NCBI GenBank assembly: GCA_963711495.1
Contig: CAVQEK010000003.1
Location: 620,001 to 684,000, forward strand
DNA: 64,000 bases
Reading direction: 5' to 3'
From: CAVQEK01 sp963711495
GTDB lineage: Bacteria; Bacteroidota; Bacteroidia; Cytophagales; Cyclobacteriaceae
The position numbers and the translations under genes are program-made. This document shows, in pieces, positions 47,937 to 58,288 of the stretch. Under the pieces are notes generated by a model. That model had not been told where the DNA came from. It ran no database searches and was given only the letters and a program-made list of their open reading frames with translations. Numbering within the stretch: position 1 is the first letter of the stretch; every line of letters starts with the position of its first letter.

Positions 47937-50516
47937 TCAATCGGACCCGCTTTCAACGTCTGCCGGATATGGCCTGTCATATCCTTTTACCGCATGCCAG
48001 ATAATTCTGTTAAAGATTTCTTCATCAATGCGGTCCACATCATCGAGATCTTGTTCCAGCGACTTCTTGGCCCAGTACAATTGAGCGCCCCCCACTCTAT
48101 TCAATTGCTCCAAATCCGGGTTCAACTGGTCCAATGGAATATTATTCTTAACAGCATTATAAGGCGTATAATCTGGTTTATTAGTAAAACAATCGAGCAT
48201 GGGATCGGCATTAAGATCAAGTTGATTCATTGGAGGTAATCCAAGTATATTTTCAATGGTCCTCACCATATTAATTTGTGAGTAGTAAGTGGAAATTACC
48301 TTAGCGCGTTTTGTATATGGGCTAATGACATATCCTACTGTTCTATGACCATCAACGTGATCAAGGCCCGCCTGCGGATCATCTTCAGTAATAAAAATGC
48401 AGGTTTCCTTCCAGAATTTACTGTGAGAAATAGCATCCACAATCTGACCGAGCGCCAGATCATTGTCAGCGACTGCCGCTTCCGGCGTTGGCCGTCCCGG
48501 TCTTGTTCCGGAGGTGTGGTCGTTGGGCAATTCCATAATGATGAAATTCGGGAGATCATTGTTTTTTTCATACGTTTTAAACTCTTTAAGAAATGCCGTC
48601 ACCCTCGAAGCATCAGGGACGGTATTGGTAAATCCGGCATAATCGGGACATATATAGGGCCCAAGTTGCTCCAGGTTTGCCTTCGCCTGGATCCTGATTT
48701 GATTGCTGCCGCTTTTCAGGTCATTGTAGATATCGATAAACTTAGCATCCCCGGGTTCAATGATCGTTTTTACAAATTCACCATAATCCCGAAAGGTCAA
48801 TCCATGTTCTAGCACATTATCCCAAATAAATCCGGAACTTGCATATGCCAAGGCATCATCTCCATCATAGGGATAACTGCGCTCGAAACCGCCAAATGAT
48901 TTTTCGAGATAATCGGTGACATACGCTTCATCCGTCCACTGATGACCATCGGCACTTAAAACCCCGCTGCAATTAAAATTATCCATTAAAACAAACGAGG
49001 ATGCCAGTAGATGATGATTGGGGCTAATATGCTTTCCGAATTCAACCAGCGAAGTATCGCCATTTCCTTCGGGCATATCACCCAACACCTGGTCGTACGT
49101 GCGGTTTTCTTTGATGATATAAACAACATGTTTAAAGACAGAAATTTGATTCGGGCCTACTGGTACCGGCACCTTTTTCTTTCCTTTTCCGGAACCGGGT
49201 TCCAATTTTTCCAGCATCTGCGCATAGTAGTTATTCCGGTGAACAACTGCCGTCATTTCAGCCAGGGTACGTTTATCAGGTACAGGGATTATGGAGACCG
49301 TTCCCGTGTGGTCATGTGAATTGAATCCGGCCCGGTTTGTCTTTTGATTCCTGGAGCCGACCCCTTTTACATTGGCGACATAAAGTGTAGTACCCGTTTT
49401 ATTCATCAGCACTGATCCTGGATACCAACCGGTTGGAATATTTCCAAGAATATGTCCCGGGGTTCCGGTTTGGATTACGCTCAATGCGTTTTCAGTACCA
49501 TTGGCGGCATAGAGGTAGTTGCCGTCAGGTGAGATCGCCAAAGCATTGGGAGCACTGCCAAAAGGGACATCTTTTCGCAAATGCACCGATATGGTATCGA
49601 TAACGCGGTCAGTTTTTGTATCGATCACCGAAATAATATCGCTATTTGCGCAAGCAACATACAATTTATCATGAGATGGACTCAACACCATACCGCTGGG
49701 ATGCAAGCCTACTTCTATGGATTTTGCCTGCACGTTCTTTTCCAGGTCAATAACGGAAATAGTACCATTGTTAGCGATGCCAGTTTTTGGATCAACAAGT
49801 ACCTGCGAACCCGATGTATTATAAGTGGGTTCCCCTTCATGTGGCAGGCGTCCGCCCCAGTTACTGACGTAAGCTTTTGTAGGCGATGCAACGATAACAG
49901 TATAAGGAGCTATTCCTACTGGAATTTGAATGATTTCCGTCGAATCTTTCAAATGAACAACCGCCAGCGCATTATTCCTGGAAAGGGTAACATATATTGT
50001 ACTACCGGCTTCGTTCATATCCATCCCACCGGGAACAGGTTGTCCGCCAATGGCGGGTTTGGGTAAAATGACCGGATCACCCCAATCCATGATATTGCTT
50101 TCATTCAGCTTGGCTATATAGATACGATCCGTTGAATTCGTTATAAATACCTGATGTCCATTTGGTGAAAGACAAATGCCGGAAAAGGAAGCACCACTAT
50201 GTTTATAGGGTAAGGATTGCAGGATTGTTCGGTCATTTAATCGTACCAGATCCAGGGAATTCATGTTTTTCACAAACAGCAATTTTCCATCCTGTGAAAG
50301 TGCCAGATCGACCGGTCTGCCGGGCATATACACCTGAAAGCCTGCAGGACGTATCATTTGATTGGAAGGGACCAGAATGCCACCGTCAGGCTGAGGCCCC
50401 ACTTGCTTACTCCTCAATAGATTTGTAGTCTGGGCATCTGATACCAGTGAGAAAAGAGAAAAGCAGGCTAGGGAAACAATAAAACCAATTATCGGAAACT
50501 TTAAATTGTCCATCAT
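47937..50516 (-). CDS. YncE-like beta-propeller fused to phosphoesterase/alkaline-phosphatase-fold domain
   Basis: The 859-residue secreted protein begins with a signal peptide (FIVSLACFSLFSLVSDA). Residues ~60-410 are YVTN/YncE seven-bladed propeller repeats (NGTISVIDLEKN, NALAISPDGNYLYAANG). Residues ~455-850 are a phospholipase-C/acid-phosphatase-like domain with the metal-site start VVYIIKENRTYDQVLGD and later FIITEDDPQAGLDHVDGH. The function within the locus is unknown; it might process a phosphorylated or sulfated substrate, or be unrelated. Confidence 0.85.
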   Translation of the reverse strand: MMDNLKFPIIGFIVSLACFSLFSLVSDAQTTNLLRSKQVGPQPDGGILVPSNQMIRPAGFQVYMPGRPVDLALSQDGKLLFVKNMNSLDLVRLNDRTILQSLPYKHSGASFSGICLSPNGHQVFITNSTDRIYIAKLNESNIMDWGDPVILPKPAIGGQPVPGGMDMNEAGSTIYVTLSRNNALAVVHLKDSTEIIQIPVGIAPYTVIVASPTKAYVSNWGGRLPHEGEPTYNTSGSQVLVDPKTGIANNGTISVIDLEKNVQAKSIEVGLHPSGMVLSPSHDKLYVACANSDIISVIDTKTDRVIDTISVHLRKDVPFGSAPNALAISPDGNYLYAANGTENALSVIQTGTPGHILGNIPTGWYPGSVLMNKTGTTLYVANVKGVGSRNQKTNRAGFNSHDHTGTVSIIPVPDKRTLAEMTAVVHRNNYYAQMLEKLEPGSGKGKKKVPVPVGPNQISVFKHVVYIIKENRTYDQVLGDMPEGNGDTSLVEFGKHISPNHHLLASSFVLMDNFNCSGVLSADGHQWTDEAYVTDYLEKSFGGFERSYPYDGDDALAYASSGFIWDNVLEHGLTFRDYGEFVKTIIEPGDAKFIDIYNDLKSGSNQIRIQAKANLEQLGPYICPDYAGFTNTVPDASRVTAFLKEFKTYEKNNDLPNFIIMELPNDHTSGTRPGRPTPEAAVADNDLALGQIVDAISHSKFWKETCIFITEDDPQAGLDHVDGHRTVGYVISPYTKRAKVISTYYSQINMVRTIENILGLPPMNQLDLNADPMLDCFTNKPDYTPYNAVKNNIPLDQLNPDLEQLNRVGGAQLYWAKKSLEQDLDDVDRIDEEIFNRIIWHAVKGYDRPYPADVESGSD

Positions 50517-50754
50517 TCATTTGTTAATTATATCCAACATGTGAAGCAGCATTCATCTTGTTACATTGTCAACTAAACTAAGATGACGCTAATATTTTAT
50601 CGCTTATCAACTTTTAAAATACAATTATTAAATCGAATACAAATTAACCAAATTCATAATGGAATCTCATCTTTAAGATAAATCCTTATCGCGAATATTT
50701 TTAAACCGATCTTTTATGATCGATTTGGTAAAAAGGACTTTACCTGTTTAAATT

Positions 50755-52341
50755 TTACTTCATATCCGAAATCTCGTCGGGCCATGGCACTGGCTGTCCC
50801 GTAGTTTTGACTACAGGCCGTTGTGCCTGATAAGCTTGCAGTTTCTTTGTTAACAGCCGGGCCAGCTCTTTGGTCCTGGCAAGATATTTTTTTGACAAAT
50901 CATGGTTTTCTTTAATATCATCCTTCAGATTATACAGTTCCAGCCGGCCAAACTTTTCGAAATAGATCAGTTTCCAGTCTCCCTGCCGAATGGCAGTCAT
51001 CCAATTATATTGTTCTCCAAATCTATTGGTCCAGTCATTGGGAAAGTTCCACACCAGGGCACGATTATGATCACTAATGGTGGGATCTTTTAAATAGGGC
51101 ACGATACTCATGCCATCGATTTGCTGCACGGCTTTATATTGATTAATCCCGGCCATATCCAGCATGGTCGGAAAAAAATCTTCAATTTGTATATACTGCT
51201 GGCAAATGCTCCCGGCATGGGTCACACCCGGCCAACGAATCATCATGGGTTCCCGGATGCCTCCTTCGTATAAGGAACCTTTGCCGGCCCTAAGCGGGAA
51301 GTTCTGCGTTTCCGGCTGTCCCTGCCTGGGCGGATGAGAAAATCCACCGTTATCCGACATGAAAATGACGATGGTATTTTCCGTCAGGTTATTTTTGGTT
51401 AGGTAATACATTAATTCTCCCAAACTCTCATCCATTCCTTCCACCAGGGCACAGTAAGCCGCTTCCGGCTTGGTATAACCCATTTCCAGGTATTTCTCAA
51501 CAAATCTTTGGTCGGCATTGTAGGGAAGATGCACCGCATAGTGAGCCATATATAAAAAGAAAGGCTTGTGCAGCATCCTGGCTGTGTCCATGGCCATCAT
51601 GGCCTCTTTGGTCAGGTCCTCCGTCAGGAAGGTTGGCGTACCCCAATATTTTTTCATGTTCGGAATATCTGCCTGAAGAATGAAGTGGTCCGGATTATAT
51701 CCGAAATCAGATTCCGCCAGATAAGATGCAGGATTGCCCGCGGCACTGCCACCAATATTCTTGACAAATCCCAGGTTGATGGGATCGCTACCTACCGTTT
51801 TATACGCCCCGAAATGTGCCTTGCCGCATTGTATGGTATAATAGCCATGGTCTTTGAGAATTTGGGGCAATGGTGTGGTATATACACTTTTTGGCTGACC
51901 AGGTATGGTCGACAAACCGTTCACATTCCAATCAGGGATGGCCAGAAGACTATCCTCTGCGTCCACTGCTTCATTTTCAAATTCCGTCCAGTTGGTTACC
52001 CGGTGGTGGGCGGCATTCATGCCGGTCATTAGGCTTACTCTTGATGGCGTACAAACCGAGTTGGCATAAGCATTGGTGAATTTCACCGCCGATTTGGCAA
52101 ACATGGTCATATTGGGTGTGCGAAATTTTTGATTGGCTGTTGTCGTGCTGTCCCAAAATGGTACGGATGTGTCCTGCCAGCCCATATCGTCGACCAGGAA
52201 GAAAATAATATTTGGACGGGAGATGTCTGTATCCTGCGCCCTTAGCGAACCAGTGGACATATAAAGAAGTACTAAACCAACTAAGAAACAGGGTGTAGAT
52301 GATTTGATCCTAAGGACCATTTTGCTGAATTTTTTATTCAT
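50755..52341 (-). CDS. Secreted sulfatase (S1 family)
   Basis: The 528-residue protein has a signal peptide, the metal-ligand pair Asp51-Asp52 in FFLVDDMGW and the formylglycine box CTPSR at residues 97-101, where Cys97 is converted by a maturase. FMSDNGGFS and a C-terminal subdomain complete the family layout. It removes sulfate esters from a glycan. Its ATG overlaps the stop of the upstream SGNH gene (ATGA at 52338-52341), so the two are translationally coupled; desulfation and deacylation are probably linked. Confidence 0.93.
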   Translation of the reverse strand: MNKKFSKMVLRIKSSTPCFLVGLVLLYMSTGSLRAQDTDISRPNIIFFLVDDMGWQDTSVPFWDSTTTANQKFRTPNMTMFAKSAVKFTNAYANSVCTPSRVSLMTGMNAAHHRVTNWTEFENEAVDAEDSLLAIPDWNVNGLSTIPGQPKSVYTTPLPQILKDHGYYTIQCGKAHFGAYKTVGSDPINLGFVKNIGGSAAGNPASYLAESDFGYNPDHFILQADIPNMKKYWGTPTFLTEDLTKEAMMAMDTARMLHKPFFLYMAHYAVHLPYNADQRFVEKYLEMGYTKPEAAYCALVEGMDESLGELMYYLTKNNLTENTIVIFMSDNGGFSHPPRQGQPETQNFPLRAGKGSLYEGGIREPMMIRWPGVTHAGSICQQYIQIEDFFPTMLDMAGINQYKAVQQIDGMSIVPYLKDPTISDHNRALVWNFPNDWTNRFGEQYNWMTAIRQGDWKLIYFEKFGRLELYNLKDDIKENHDLSKKYLARTKELARLLTKKLQAYQAQRPVVKTTGQPVPWPDEISDMK

Positions 52342-53054
52342 AACATTTGATTGAGTGTATGCTTAATATTTTTAAAAATCTGCAGAGCTAAAACATGGTA
52401 ACCTTTTTTATTAGGATGAACGCCATCGGCCGGAGTGATCAATTCCGGTTTATTCTTAAACATGGTGGTAAGATCGATAAAATGAACGCCCGAAACACGG
52501 GCTATCTTTTTAATACGCTTTTGTAGTTCCCACAAACGGGGTCGCCGCATGGTGAGATCATCCAATCTTTCTTGGGAAAGACCCGGTGTTTTTAAGTTCA
52601 TATCGGGAGGGCTGCATATATAAATGACGGGATCAGAACTTAGAGATTTTATTTGCGTCAGAAAATCTTCATAATCATTTTCAAAATCATCAATATGTTC
52701 CCAGTTATGTCTGTTGCCACTTACGGTTTCATTGGTGCCTGCGATAATGATCACAACCCTGGGTGAAAAGGCCTTTATGTTATCCAGTTGCTGCCAAACA
52801 TTTGGGTGACCAAACCGGATCATTGTCGCACCAGATATCCCAAAATTCATGACCCTGACTTTCTTTCCTCCAAACATCTGTTGTAGTACTGCCGGATAAG
52901 CATCCGTTGAAGGATCATCTAATCTTGCTCCAAATGTTATACTATTTCCTATACAGGCAACGCGTATTGTGTCATCTTCGAAAGGCTGAGCATTGATATA
53001 GTTACTCCATATTAAGTTCAGGATGATGAATAAAAATATGTGTCTCCTTACCAT
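52338..53054 (-). CDS. SGNH/GDSL hydrolase, second copy
   Basis: From ATG 53054 the protein has 238 residues; a TTG at 53066 is possible but would precede the signal peptide (FLFIILNLIWSNYINA). The SGNH motifs are GNSITFG (Ser, with Asn replacing the usual Asp), FGISGAT, IIIAGTNET and DGVHPNKKG with the Asp/His pair. It lies between the two-domain esterase and the sulfatase and is joined to the latter by an ATGA overlap. Confidence 0.88.
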   Translation of the reverse strand: MVRRHIFLFIILNLIWSNYINAQPFEDDTIRVACIGNSITFGARLDDPSTDAYPAVLQQMFGGKKVRVMNFGISGATMIRFGHPNVWQQLDNIKAFSPRVVIIIAGTNETVSGNRHNWEHIDDFENDYEDFLTQIKSLSSDPVIYICSPPDMNLKTPGLSQERLDDLTMRRPRLWELQKRIKKIARVSGVHFIDLTTMFKNKPELITPADGVHPNKKGYHVLALQIFKNIKHTLNQML

Positions 53055-53069
53055 TCCTAAGATCAATGA

Positions 53070-55037
53070 TCAGTGATTTACCAAAAAATGAACAATCTGA
53101 CACGCATTGCCATTGCTGTCTGTATTTTTTTCTTTCGAGATCCTCAGTCGTAAGGTGTGTTTCCCACTTTTCAGGTCCCCCGAGAACAAAACATACCACG
53201 GAAGATATAAACTTTTACTCCATTTGGTGTAGAGGTCCATTTTTTGAAAGGGTTTTTTGTCTATGCTATATTCGACTATTCCTGCGTCCGGTCCTGAGAC
53301 CACTGCCATGCCGATTGCAGTGCCCGAAAAAGAGAGGGACAATTCATCCCCTGGTACTTTTCCTTCTAAAACAGGCACATGGACAAAGCCATCCCTGGAG
53401 CCCACCTGATATTGCGGGGTCCAATCCGGGATTAATTTCCATCCGTTAATAATTTGGGCATGTTGCAGGGGATAGTATTCGCCATTATTAAAATTATGTT
53501 TATCCAGCGGTTTCGGAAGTTTGTATTTTTCTGATGGTTTACCTTTGGTATCTGCCTGATTAAAACATGCTTGCATCAATGATTTCATCGTTTCAAAATA
53601 CAGTTCCTGACCAAAGGCAGCCGGGTGTAAATTTTTAAAATCGTATTGCCAGCTAAATTCACCAGCCTGTATTTTATCATAGACTTCCTTTGCCAAATTG
53701 ATCGATGGAAGTTGATAGTGTTGGGCAATCAATTCATGATTGTGCACGGCCACCGGTGTTATCTCATTGGCATAATCTGCCAGCTTATCCGGATCGACAA
53801 ATGAAAATAACACCATATCCATATCCGGATTGCTTTTTTTAGCATGCCGCACGATTCCTTCGAGGTCCCGAACCTGAGTAATACTGTCCGTACCGTTGGC
53901 CCTGTCGTTAACGGCGGCCTCAACAAAGAGCAAGTCTACTGTTCCGCTATCCAACACATCGCTTTTTAGACGAAAAACATCGGGTAGACTACCCAGGGAA
54001 GGAATACCGGCCGGAATAAAATGAAACGTGTTCTCCGGAAAACGTTCACGAAGATATTGACATACTTTGTCCCTCCAGCCCGGATTAAAAGTGATAGAGC
54101 CACCAAGAAAAGCGACGGTCATTGGCTGGTGATCTTTTATTTTTTGATAAAATTGGGCAAGTCCATTCCTGACCTCAAAATAGTTGCGATAAGGCAACGG
54201 ATCAGCCACCGGGTATGTATGATTAAAAATAAAATCAGCCCACCAATCAGGATGTTCTATTTCGAAATGATGTCCGTTTAGTTCCTGCTCACCTCTGGTC
54301 ATAGGATAAACGGTCGCCGGACCACCTGATTTCATGTAGCGTTCAACCAGTAAAAAGGTATTTTCTTCAGGAGGAACGATTTTATCATTCAAACCGATCA
54401 CATGCAATACCGGCACCTTAAAAGCCGCCAGCCCCTCCAGATTGTCAATGGGATTATCTTTGTAATTCATGGCTTGTTGTTCAGTGAGGCCATAGATGTT
54501 TTGCAACGCCTTCCAGTTGTCCGCATTCCCTTTTCCATTTCCAACTCCACCAGGCCAGCTTTTGAAATCACATACCGGCGCTTCGGCATAGATGCAACTC
54601 ACCTTATCCGGATTCCTTTTGGCCCAACCATAAATGTATAGCCCGCCCCGGCTCACACCTTCAAGGGCTGCCTTATGGGCAAAATGCAGTTTTGTTGTGA
54701 GATAATCATAAAAGTCATCCCAAACCATCATCGCAGAAGGAGCCCCATACTGATCATTGGTATTGATATAGGCCACATAAAATCCCTTTTCGAGCAACAG
54801 ACTGTCCAAGGCGATATGCCAGTTGGGAAAATGCGCCCGCCACACCCAGGGATTTCCGGGCAAAGGATTGGTTGGTTCCACATAATACGCCGGAATACCA
54901 TTAAATTGAAACGCATTTTTTTTGAAGCCATGCCATATTGTGACGGTCGAAGTACTCACTTGTTGCGCCCGGACCTCCGCCACACCTGCCCATAACACGA
55001 CCTGCAGAAAAAAAAGGAGAAGATGTTTTCTATTCAT
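53070..55037 (-). CDS. Two-domain esterase: alpha/beta hydrolase plus SGNH hydrolase
   Basis: The 655-residue secreted protein (signal RKHLLLFFLQVVLWAGVAEVRA) has an alpha/beta-hydrolase domain (~25-280) with nucleophile Ser129 in EGVSRGG, acidic Asp218 in GLNDK and His256/257 in NGHHFE. An SGNH domain follows (~305-490) with Ser314 in GGSITF, VEAAVNDR and the terminal LHPAAFG. The last ~140 residues form a beta-sandwich. Both active sites look complete. It could remove two different ester groups from the same glycan. Confidence 0.85.
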   Translation of the reverse strand: MNRKHLLLFFLQVVLWAGVAEVRAQQVSTSTVTIWHGFKKNAFQFNGIPAYYVEPTNPLPGNPWVWRAHFPNWHIALDSLLLEKGFYVAYINTNDQYGAPSAMMVWDDFYDYLTTKLHFAHKAALEGVSRGGLYIYGWAKRNPDKVSCIYAEAPVCDFKSWPGGVGNGKGNADNWKALQNIYGLTEQQAMNYKDNPIDNLEGLAAFKVPVLHVIGLNDKIVPPEENTFLLVERYMKSGGPATVYPMTRGEQELNGHHFEIEHPDWWADFIFNHTYPVADPLPYRNYFEVRNGLAQFYQKIKDHQPMTVAFLGGSITFNPGWRDKVCQYLRERFPENTFHFIPAGIPSLGSLPDVFRLKSDVLDSGTVDLLFVEAAVNDRANGTDSITQVRDLEGIVRHAKKSNPDMDMVLFSFVDPDKLADYANEITPVAVHNHELIAQHYQLPSINLAKEVYDKIQAGEFSWQYDFKNLHPAAFGQELYFETMKSLMQACFNQADTKGKPSEKYKLPKPLDKHNFNNGEYYPLQHAQIINGWKLIPDWTPQYQVGSRDGFVHVPVLEGKVPGDELSLSFSGTAIGMAVVSGPDAGIVEYSIDKKPFQKMDLYTKWSKSLYLPWYVLFSGDLKSGKHTLRLRISKEKNTDSNGNACQIVHFLVNH

Positions 55038-55216
55038 GAATCATAGTTTATACCTGTTTACAAGAAGTTAATGTATCGGGAGATTTTTATATTTAAAAAT
55101 TTGCCCGGAATCATTTTTCAAATTCTTTAGCAATAAGTCAATACCTCAATTTGAATATTGATCAAAATAACAAAATACAGACATTCATGATTCTGTCACT
55201 CAAGCTAAACTCAAGT

Positions 55217-56683
55217 TCAACCAAGCATGGAATTATGAAATACTGAAAATTTACTGATCATGGGTACTGCAATGGAATCAATAATATTAAGTCTGATTTT
55301 GGATAAATTTTTCCCTTCGAAATGCTGGATGCGTTTATGACCAACAGAAACACCCTCGCAAAGTTGTTCCCAATGATCATTCTGGTTCAATCCTTCAACA
55401 GAATACGATCTGATCCTTTCACCAAACTGAATGTCTTCCTTAATCACAATTTGGTTGATCAATTCCTGCTGTGTTAATGTTAGTTCAATTTGATTTCCCT
55501 GACCACTTCCCTCGGCAAGAGGATGACCAAATTGAATTTCCAATACTTTACCGAAGTCCTTTAATCGATTAAAATCTTTATCCGGAACCAAGCCATCCGG
55601 ATTGATGACCGAGCCGATAATAAGATTACAATTCCTGCCAACAGATTGATTATATATCTTTAAAAGCTCATTCAAAGGATAAACCCCATGTTCCTCCCCT
55701 GGCCTGTAAAACCAGCTATGAACACCATCAAAGCCACGCAATGGGATGTCCACCATACCTGGAGACCAGACTTTTCCTTCACTGTCACCAGTTGATAACA
55801 AGGGTTTCCAGGATGCAGTGTTATGTGATAGTGTGCCTCCCGGCATGGTGGACCAGCAAGGATAATCTGCATAGCCACTTTCATTGCCAATCCATCGATG
55901 GTCAGAACGTTGAATGTTACTGTAAAAAACCGAATGGGGTTGATTTGCTTCGAAGATCGGCAGGACATCCGGTCCGCCTTCTTCAGGTGTTTTGACCCCC
56001 GCATCATACCAAATTTGAATTAAATGACCGTATTTGAAACACAATTCCTGCGTCATTTTTTCACATATATGATTATATTCTACCTGTTTGGGTTGTCCTT
56101 TACCATTGCCCCAATCCACATAATGTCCCCAGGCCGTCCAATAAGCATTACGGTGTGTACTAAAATATATGCCCGGTCTGATATCGTATTTATAACAGGA
56201 TTTCACAAAATCTGCAACAATATCCCCTTTACCATTTTTCCATTTGGCCTGTTTTAATCCGTATGGATACAGGTCACTTTGCCATTGCATGAAGCCATTG
56301 AAATGGGTGGCGGTAAATATAGCGTACCTGGCACCACAGGCTTTTGCTGCTTCCACCCATTGATCCGTGTTCAGTTTTGAAGGATTGTAAAGATTGGGAT
56401 TGTATACTTTTTTCACATTGTTGTTCTGCTCAAAATTTTCTGCAGCAATTGGCATGTCAAAATGAAAGATCAGTCCAATTTCAGAATCCTGCCATTCCAT
56501 CTGGGCAAAAGTTGGAACTGGAATATTTTCACTTATATCCTTTCTTTCGAAGGAAGGGGCTTTTGCCTTTGCCATATTCCCTGACAATAGTGAAAGTCCT
56601 TGAATACCACCGATAATGCCGAGCATCCCCTGTGTGCTCTTTTTGAAAAAGGACCTTCTTGAGGTTCGATTATTATTGATCAT
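55217..56683 (-). CDS. Divergent GH29 family glycosidase (Tat signal)
   Basis: The 488-residue protein starts with a twin-arginine signal (TSRRSFFKK). The GH29-like barrel shows IFHFDMP (72-78) in place of FIHWG, THFNGF (126-131) in place of KHHDGF and Asp227 in IQIWYDAGV as probable nucleophile. It is clearly paralogous to the 46.4-kb enzyme; both share PSKLNTDQW and GIRPGIYxS-like strands. The -1 subsite pair is altered, so fucose specificity is not assured. A C-terminal beta domain is present. Confidence 0.85.
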   Translation of the reverse strand: MINNNRTSRRSFFKKSTQGMLGIIGGIQGLSLLSGNMAKAKAPSFERKDISENIPVPTFAQMEWQDSEIGLIFHFDMPIAAENFEQNNNVKKVYNPNLYNPSKLNTDQWVEAAKACGARYAIFTATHFNGFMQWQSDLYPYGLKQAKWKNGKGDIVADFVKSCYKYDIRPGIYFSTHRNAYWTAWGHYVDWGNGKGQPKQVEYNHICEKMTQELCFKYGHLIQIWYDAGVKTPEEGGPDVLPIFEANQPHSVFYSNIQRSDHRWIGNESGYADYPCWSTMPGGTLSHNTASWKPLLSTGDSEGKVWSPGMVDIPLRGFDGVHSWFYRPGEEHGVYPLNELLKIYNQSVGRNCNLIIGSVINPDGLVPDKDFNRLKDFGKVLEIQFGHPLAEGSGQGNQIELTLTQQELINQIVIKEDIQFGERIRSYSVEGLNQNDHWEQLCEGVSVGHKRIQHFEGKNLSKIRLNIIDSIAVPMISKFSVFHNSMLG

Positions 56684-56780
56684 GTTTAATATTTATAAAT
56701 TCAAAAATGGGTTTTAATTCTTCTTATTTGCAATCAATGGTTAATATGAAAAACCTTTTTTTCTTCAAAAATCTACTCTA

Positions 56781-58045
56781 TCAGTCACTGTTGAGTTTGT
56801 GCAGAAATACATATAACTTGATACGATCACCCCATTGATTTTGCGGATTAGAAAAATCAACTTTTAATTCAAGCTTCTTTTTTCCATGCTCATTGTGTGT
56901 CAGTTTCGCCAAAGAAAGGCTACAACCATTACCTTCTTTTATGAAAGAAATTATCGGGTTACCCGTTCGTCTTAATTTGTCAACATCAATTTTAGTTGTC
57001 AATTCAAGAGACAAACTGTCTTTTTCAAAGATCGTATTGCCATCCTCCAGAATCTTTACTGATTTTATTTGAGCATCGGCATAGGTCAATTCGGAATTGG
57101 TCGACCGGTATGACCTGGAAAATTCAACAGTGTATTCTGAAGGATTGTATCCAAGAAAATCTGTTATATCAAAAGAGATTGTTTCCATCCTCGGAACAAA
57201 TTCCAGTTTATCGAAAATGCAGCTGCCAAGCATCCAATTATTTTCTTTGATTTGATCTATCTTCCCGAACACGTTGATCAACTCCTCTTTCGCTGGATAC
57301 GTCGAAAGCTGTTCTTTTGCCAGTAGTTGGAATAGCTGCTGTTTAAGATATTTCCTGGCAGAACTGGTTACAGAGATATCGTTCACGCTGTAAAATGGCT
57401 TTAACTCCCTTGGATCGTTGACTAAATCATAAACTCTACCATCCAGGTAATATTTATATTGTTTATCTCGAATGTAAGCGTTCAGTGGAGAGAAAAAAAT
57501 CGAAAAAATGACCAGTTTGCCTTCTCTGCTTTTTCCCTGTAAGGTGGGCATTAACGATACATCGTCCAAACGATCTGAAAGTTCCGATTTCGGAATGCCG
57601 GCCATTTCGGCGATGGTGGGATAAAAATCGGTAAAGTCTACCAATTCATTGCTTCGGGAATGAACACCATCATATTTTATCATTAATGGCACGTGCACGC
57701 CTTGAACAGTTTGTGTGCCTTTACCTCCGTAAATGACATTCCCATCTTTCATAACATGGGCAAGCGTTTTGGTCCCGTTGTCAGCAGTATAAAATATGAT
57801 CGTATTATCGTAAATGCCTGTGTCTTTCAACTTTTTGATGACTTTGCCTATTAACTTATCGGCATAGGCGACCATATCCTCAAAATTAGTTTGCCAATCC
57901 GAACATTTCGGGTCCTTACTGTCCGGGGTAGGCTCGAAAGGATTGTGGGACAGTGAGAGTGGATAATAAATAAAAAAAGGTGCCTTTTTATGGTCATCGA
58001 TAAATTGAAGTACACGCTGATTGAATTTGTCCGGTGCATACGCCA
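56781..58045 (-). pseudogene. Sulfatase, 5'-truncated (lacks the formylglycine domain)
   Basis: The surviving part starts within the sulfatase domain at YAPDKFNQRVLQF, includes FFIYYPLSLSHNPF and IIFYTADNG, then the C-terminal subdomain (FTDFYPTIAEMAG) and a ~170-residue beta-rich extension. The N-terminal ~150 residues with the metal Asp pair and the C-x-P-S-R box are gone, so it cannot be an active sulfatase. The frame stays open to 58106, but those extra residues come from an unrelated gene (see the sigma-factor fragment). Confidence 0.88.
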
Positions 58046-58167
58046 TACAATCTTGCCAAAGCCTGCCTGTCACCCTGACGCAGACCGATCCAAAGTTCCT
58101 GTTCACTTCGTTCTCTTATTTCCGAGGGACTTTTTTGCTCATTTCCGGATGAATTGCTATTGGGCAT
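58046..58167 (-). pseudogene. N-terminal fragment of an ECF sigma-70 factor
   Basis: From ATG 58167, in a different frame from the sulfatase, the minus strand reads SEQELWIGLRQGDRQALARLY, the unmistakable opening of ECF sigma region 2 (LW..L.QGD..AL..LY). The homology stops at about 58046, exactly where the sulfatase homology begins. About 41 residues remain. A deletion or recombination event thus fused a sigma-gene front to a sulfatase-gene back. Confidence 0.85.
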
Positions 58168-58288
58168 TTAGGAAATTAATAAAAAGTTAGCTAAGAAAAA
58201 ATTCTATCCAATTTAGAAAATCTATTTTACGATTACATTAAAAGTATTAAAAGATAAATTTTACTTCCTGCCCATTCATGCGTCATTT

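Noticed and set aside
56781..58106. Intact 441-residue sulfatase
   Set aside because: The first ~20 residues come from another gene's reading frame and the formylglycine and metal sites are absent.
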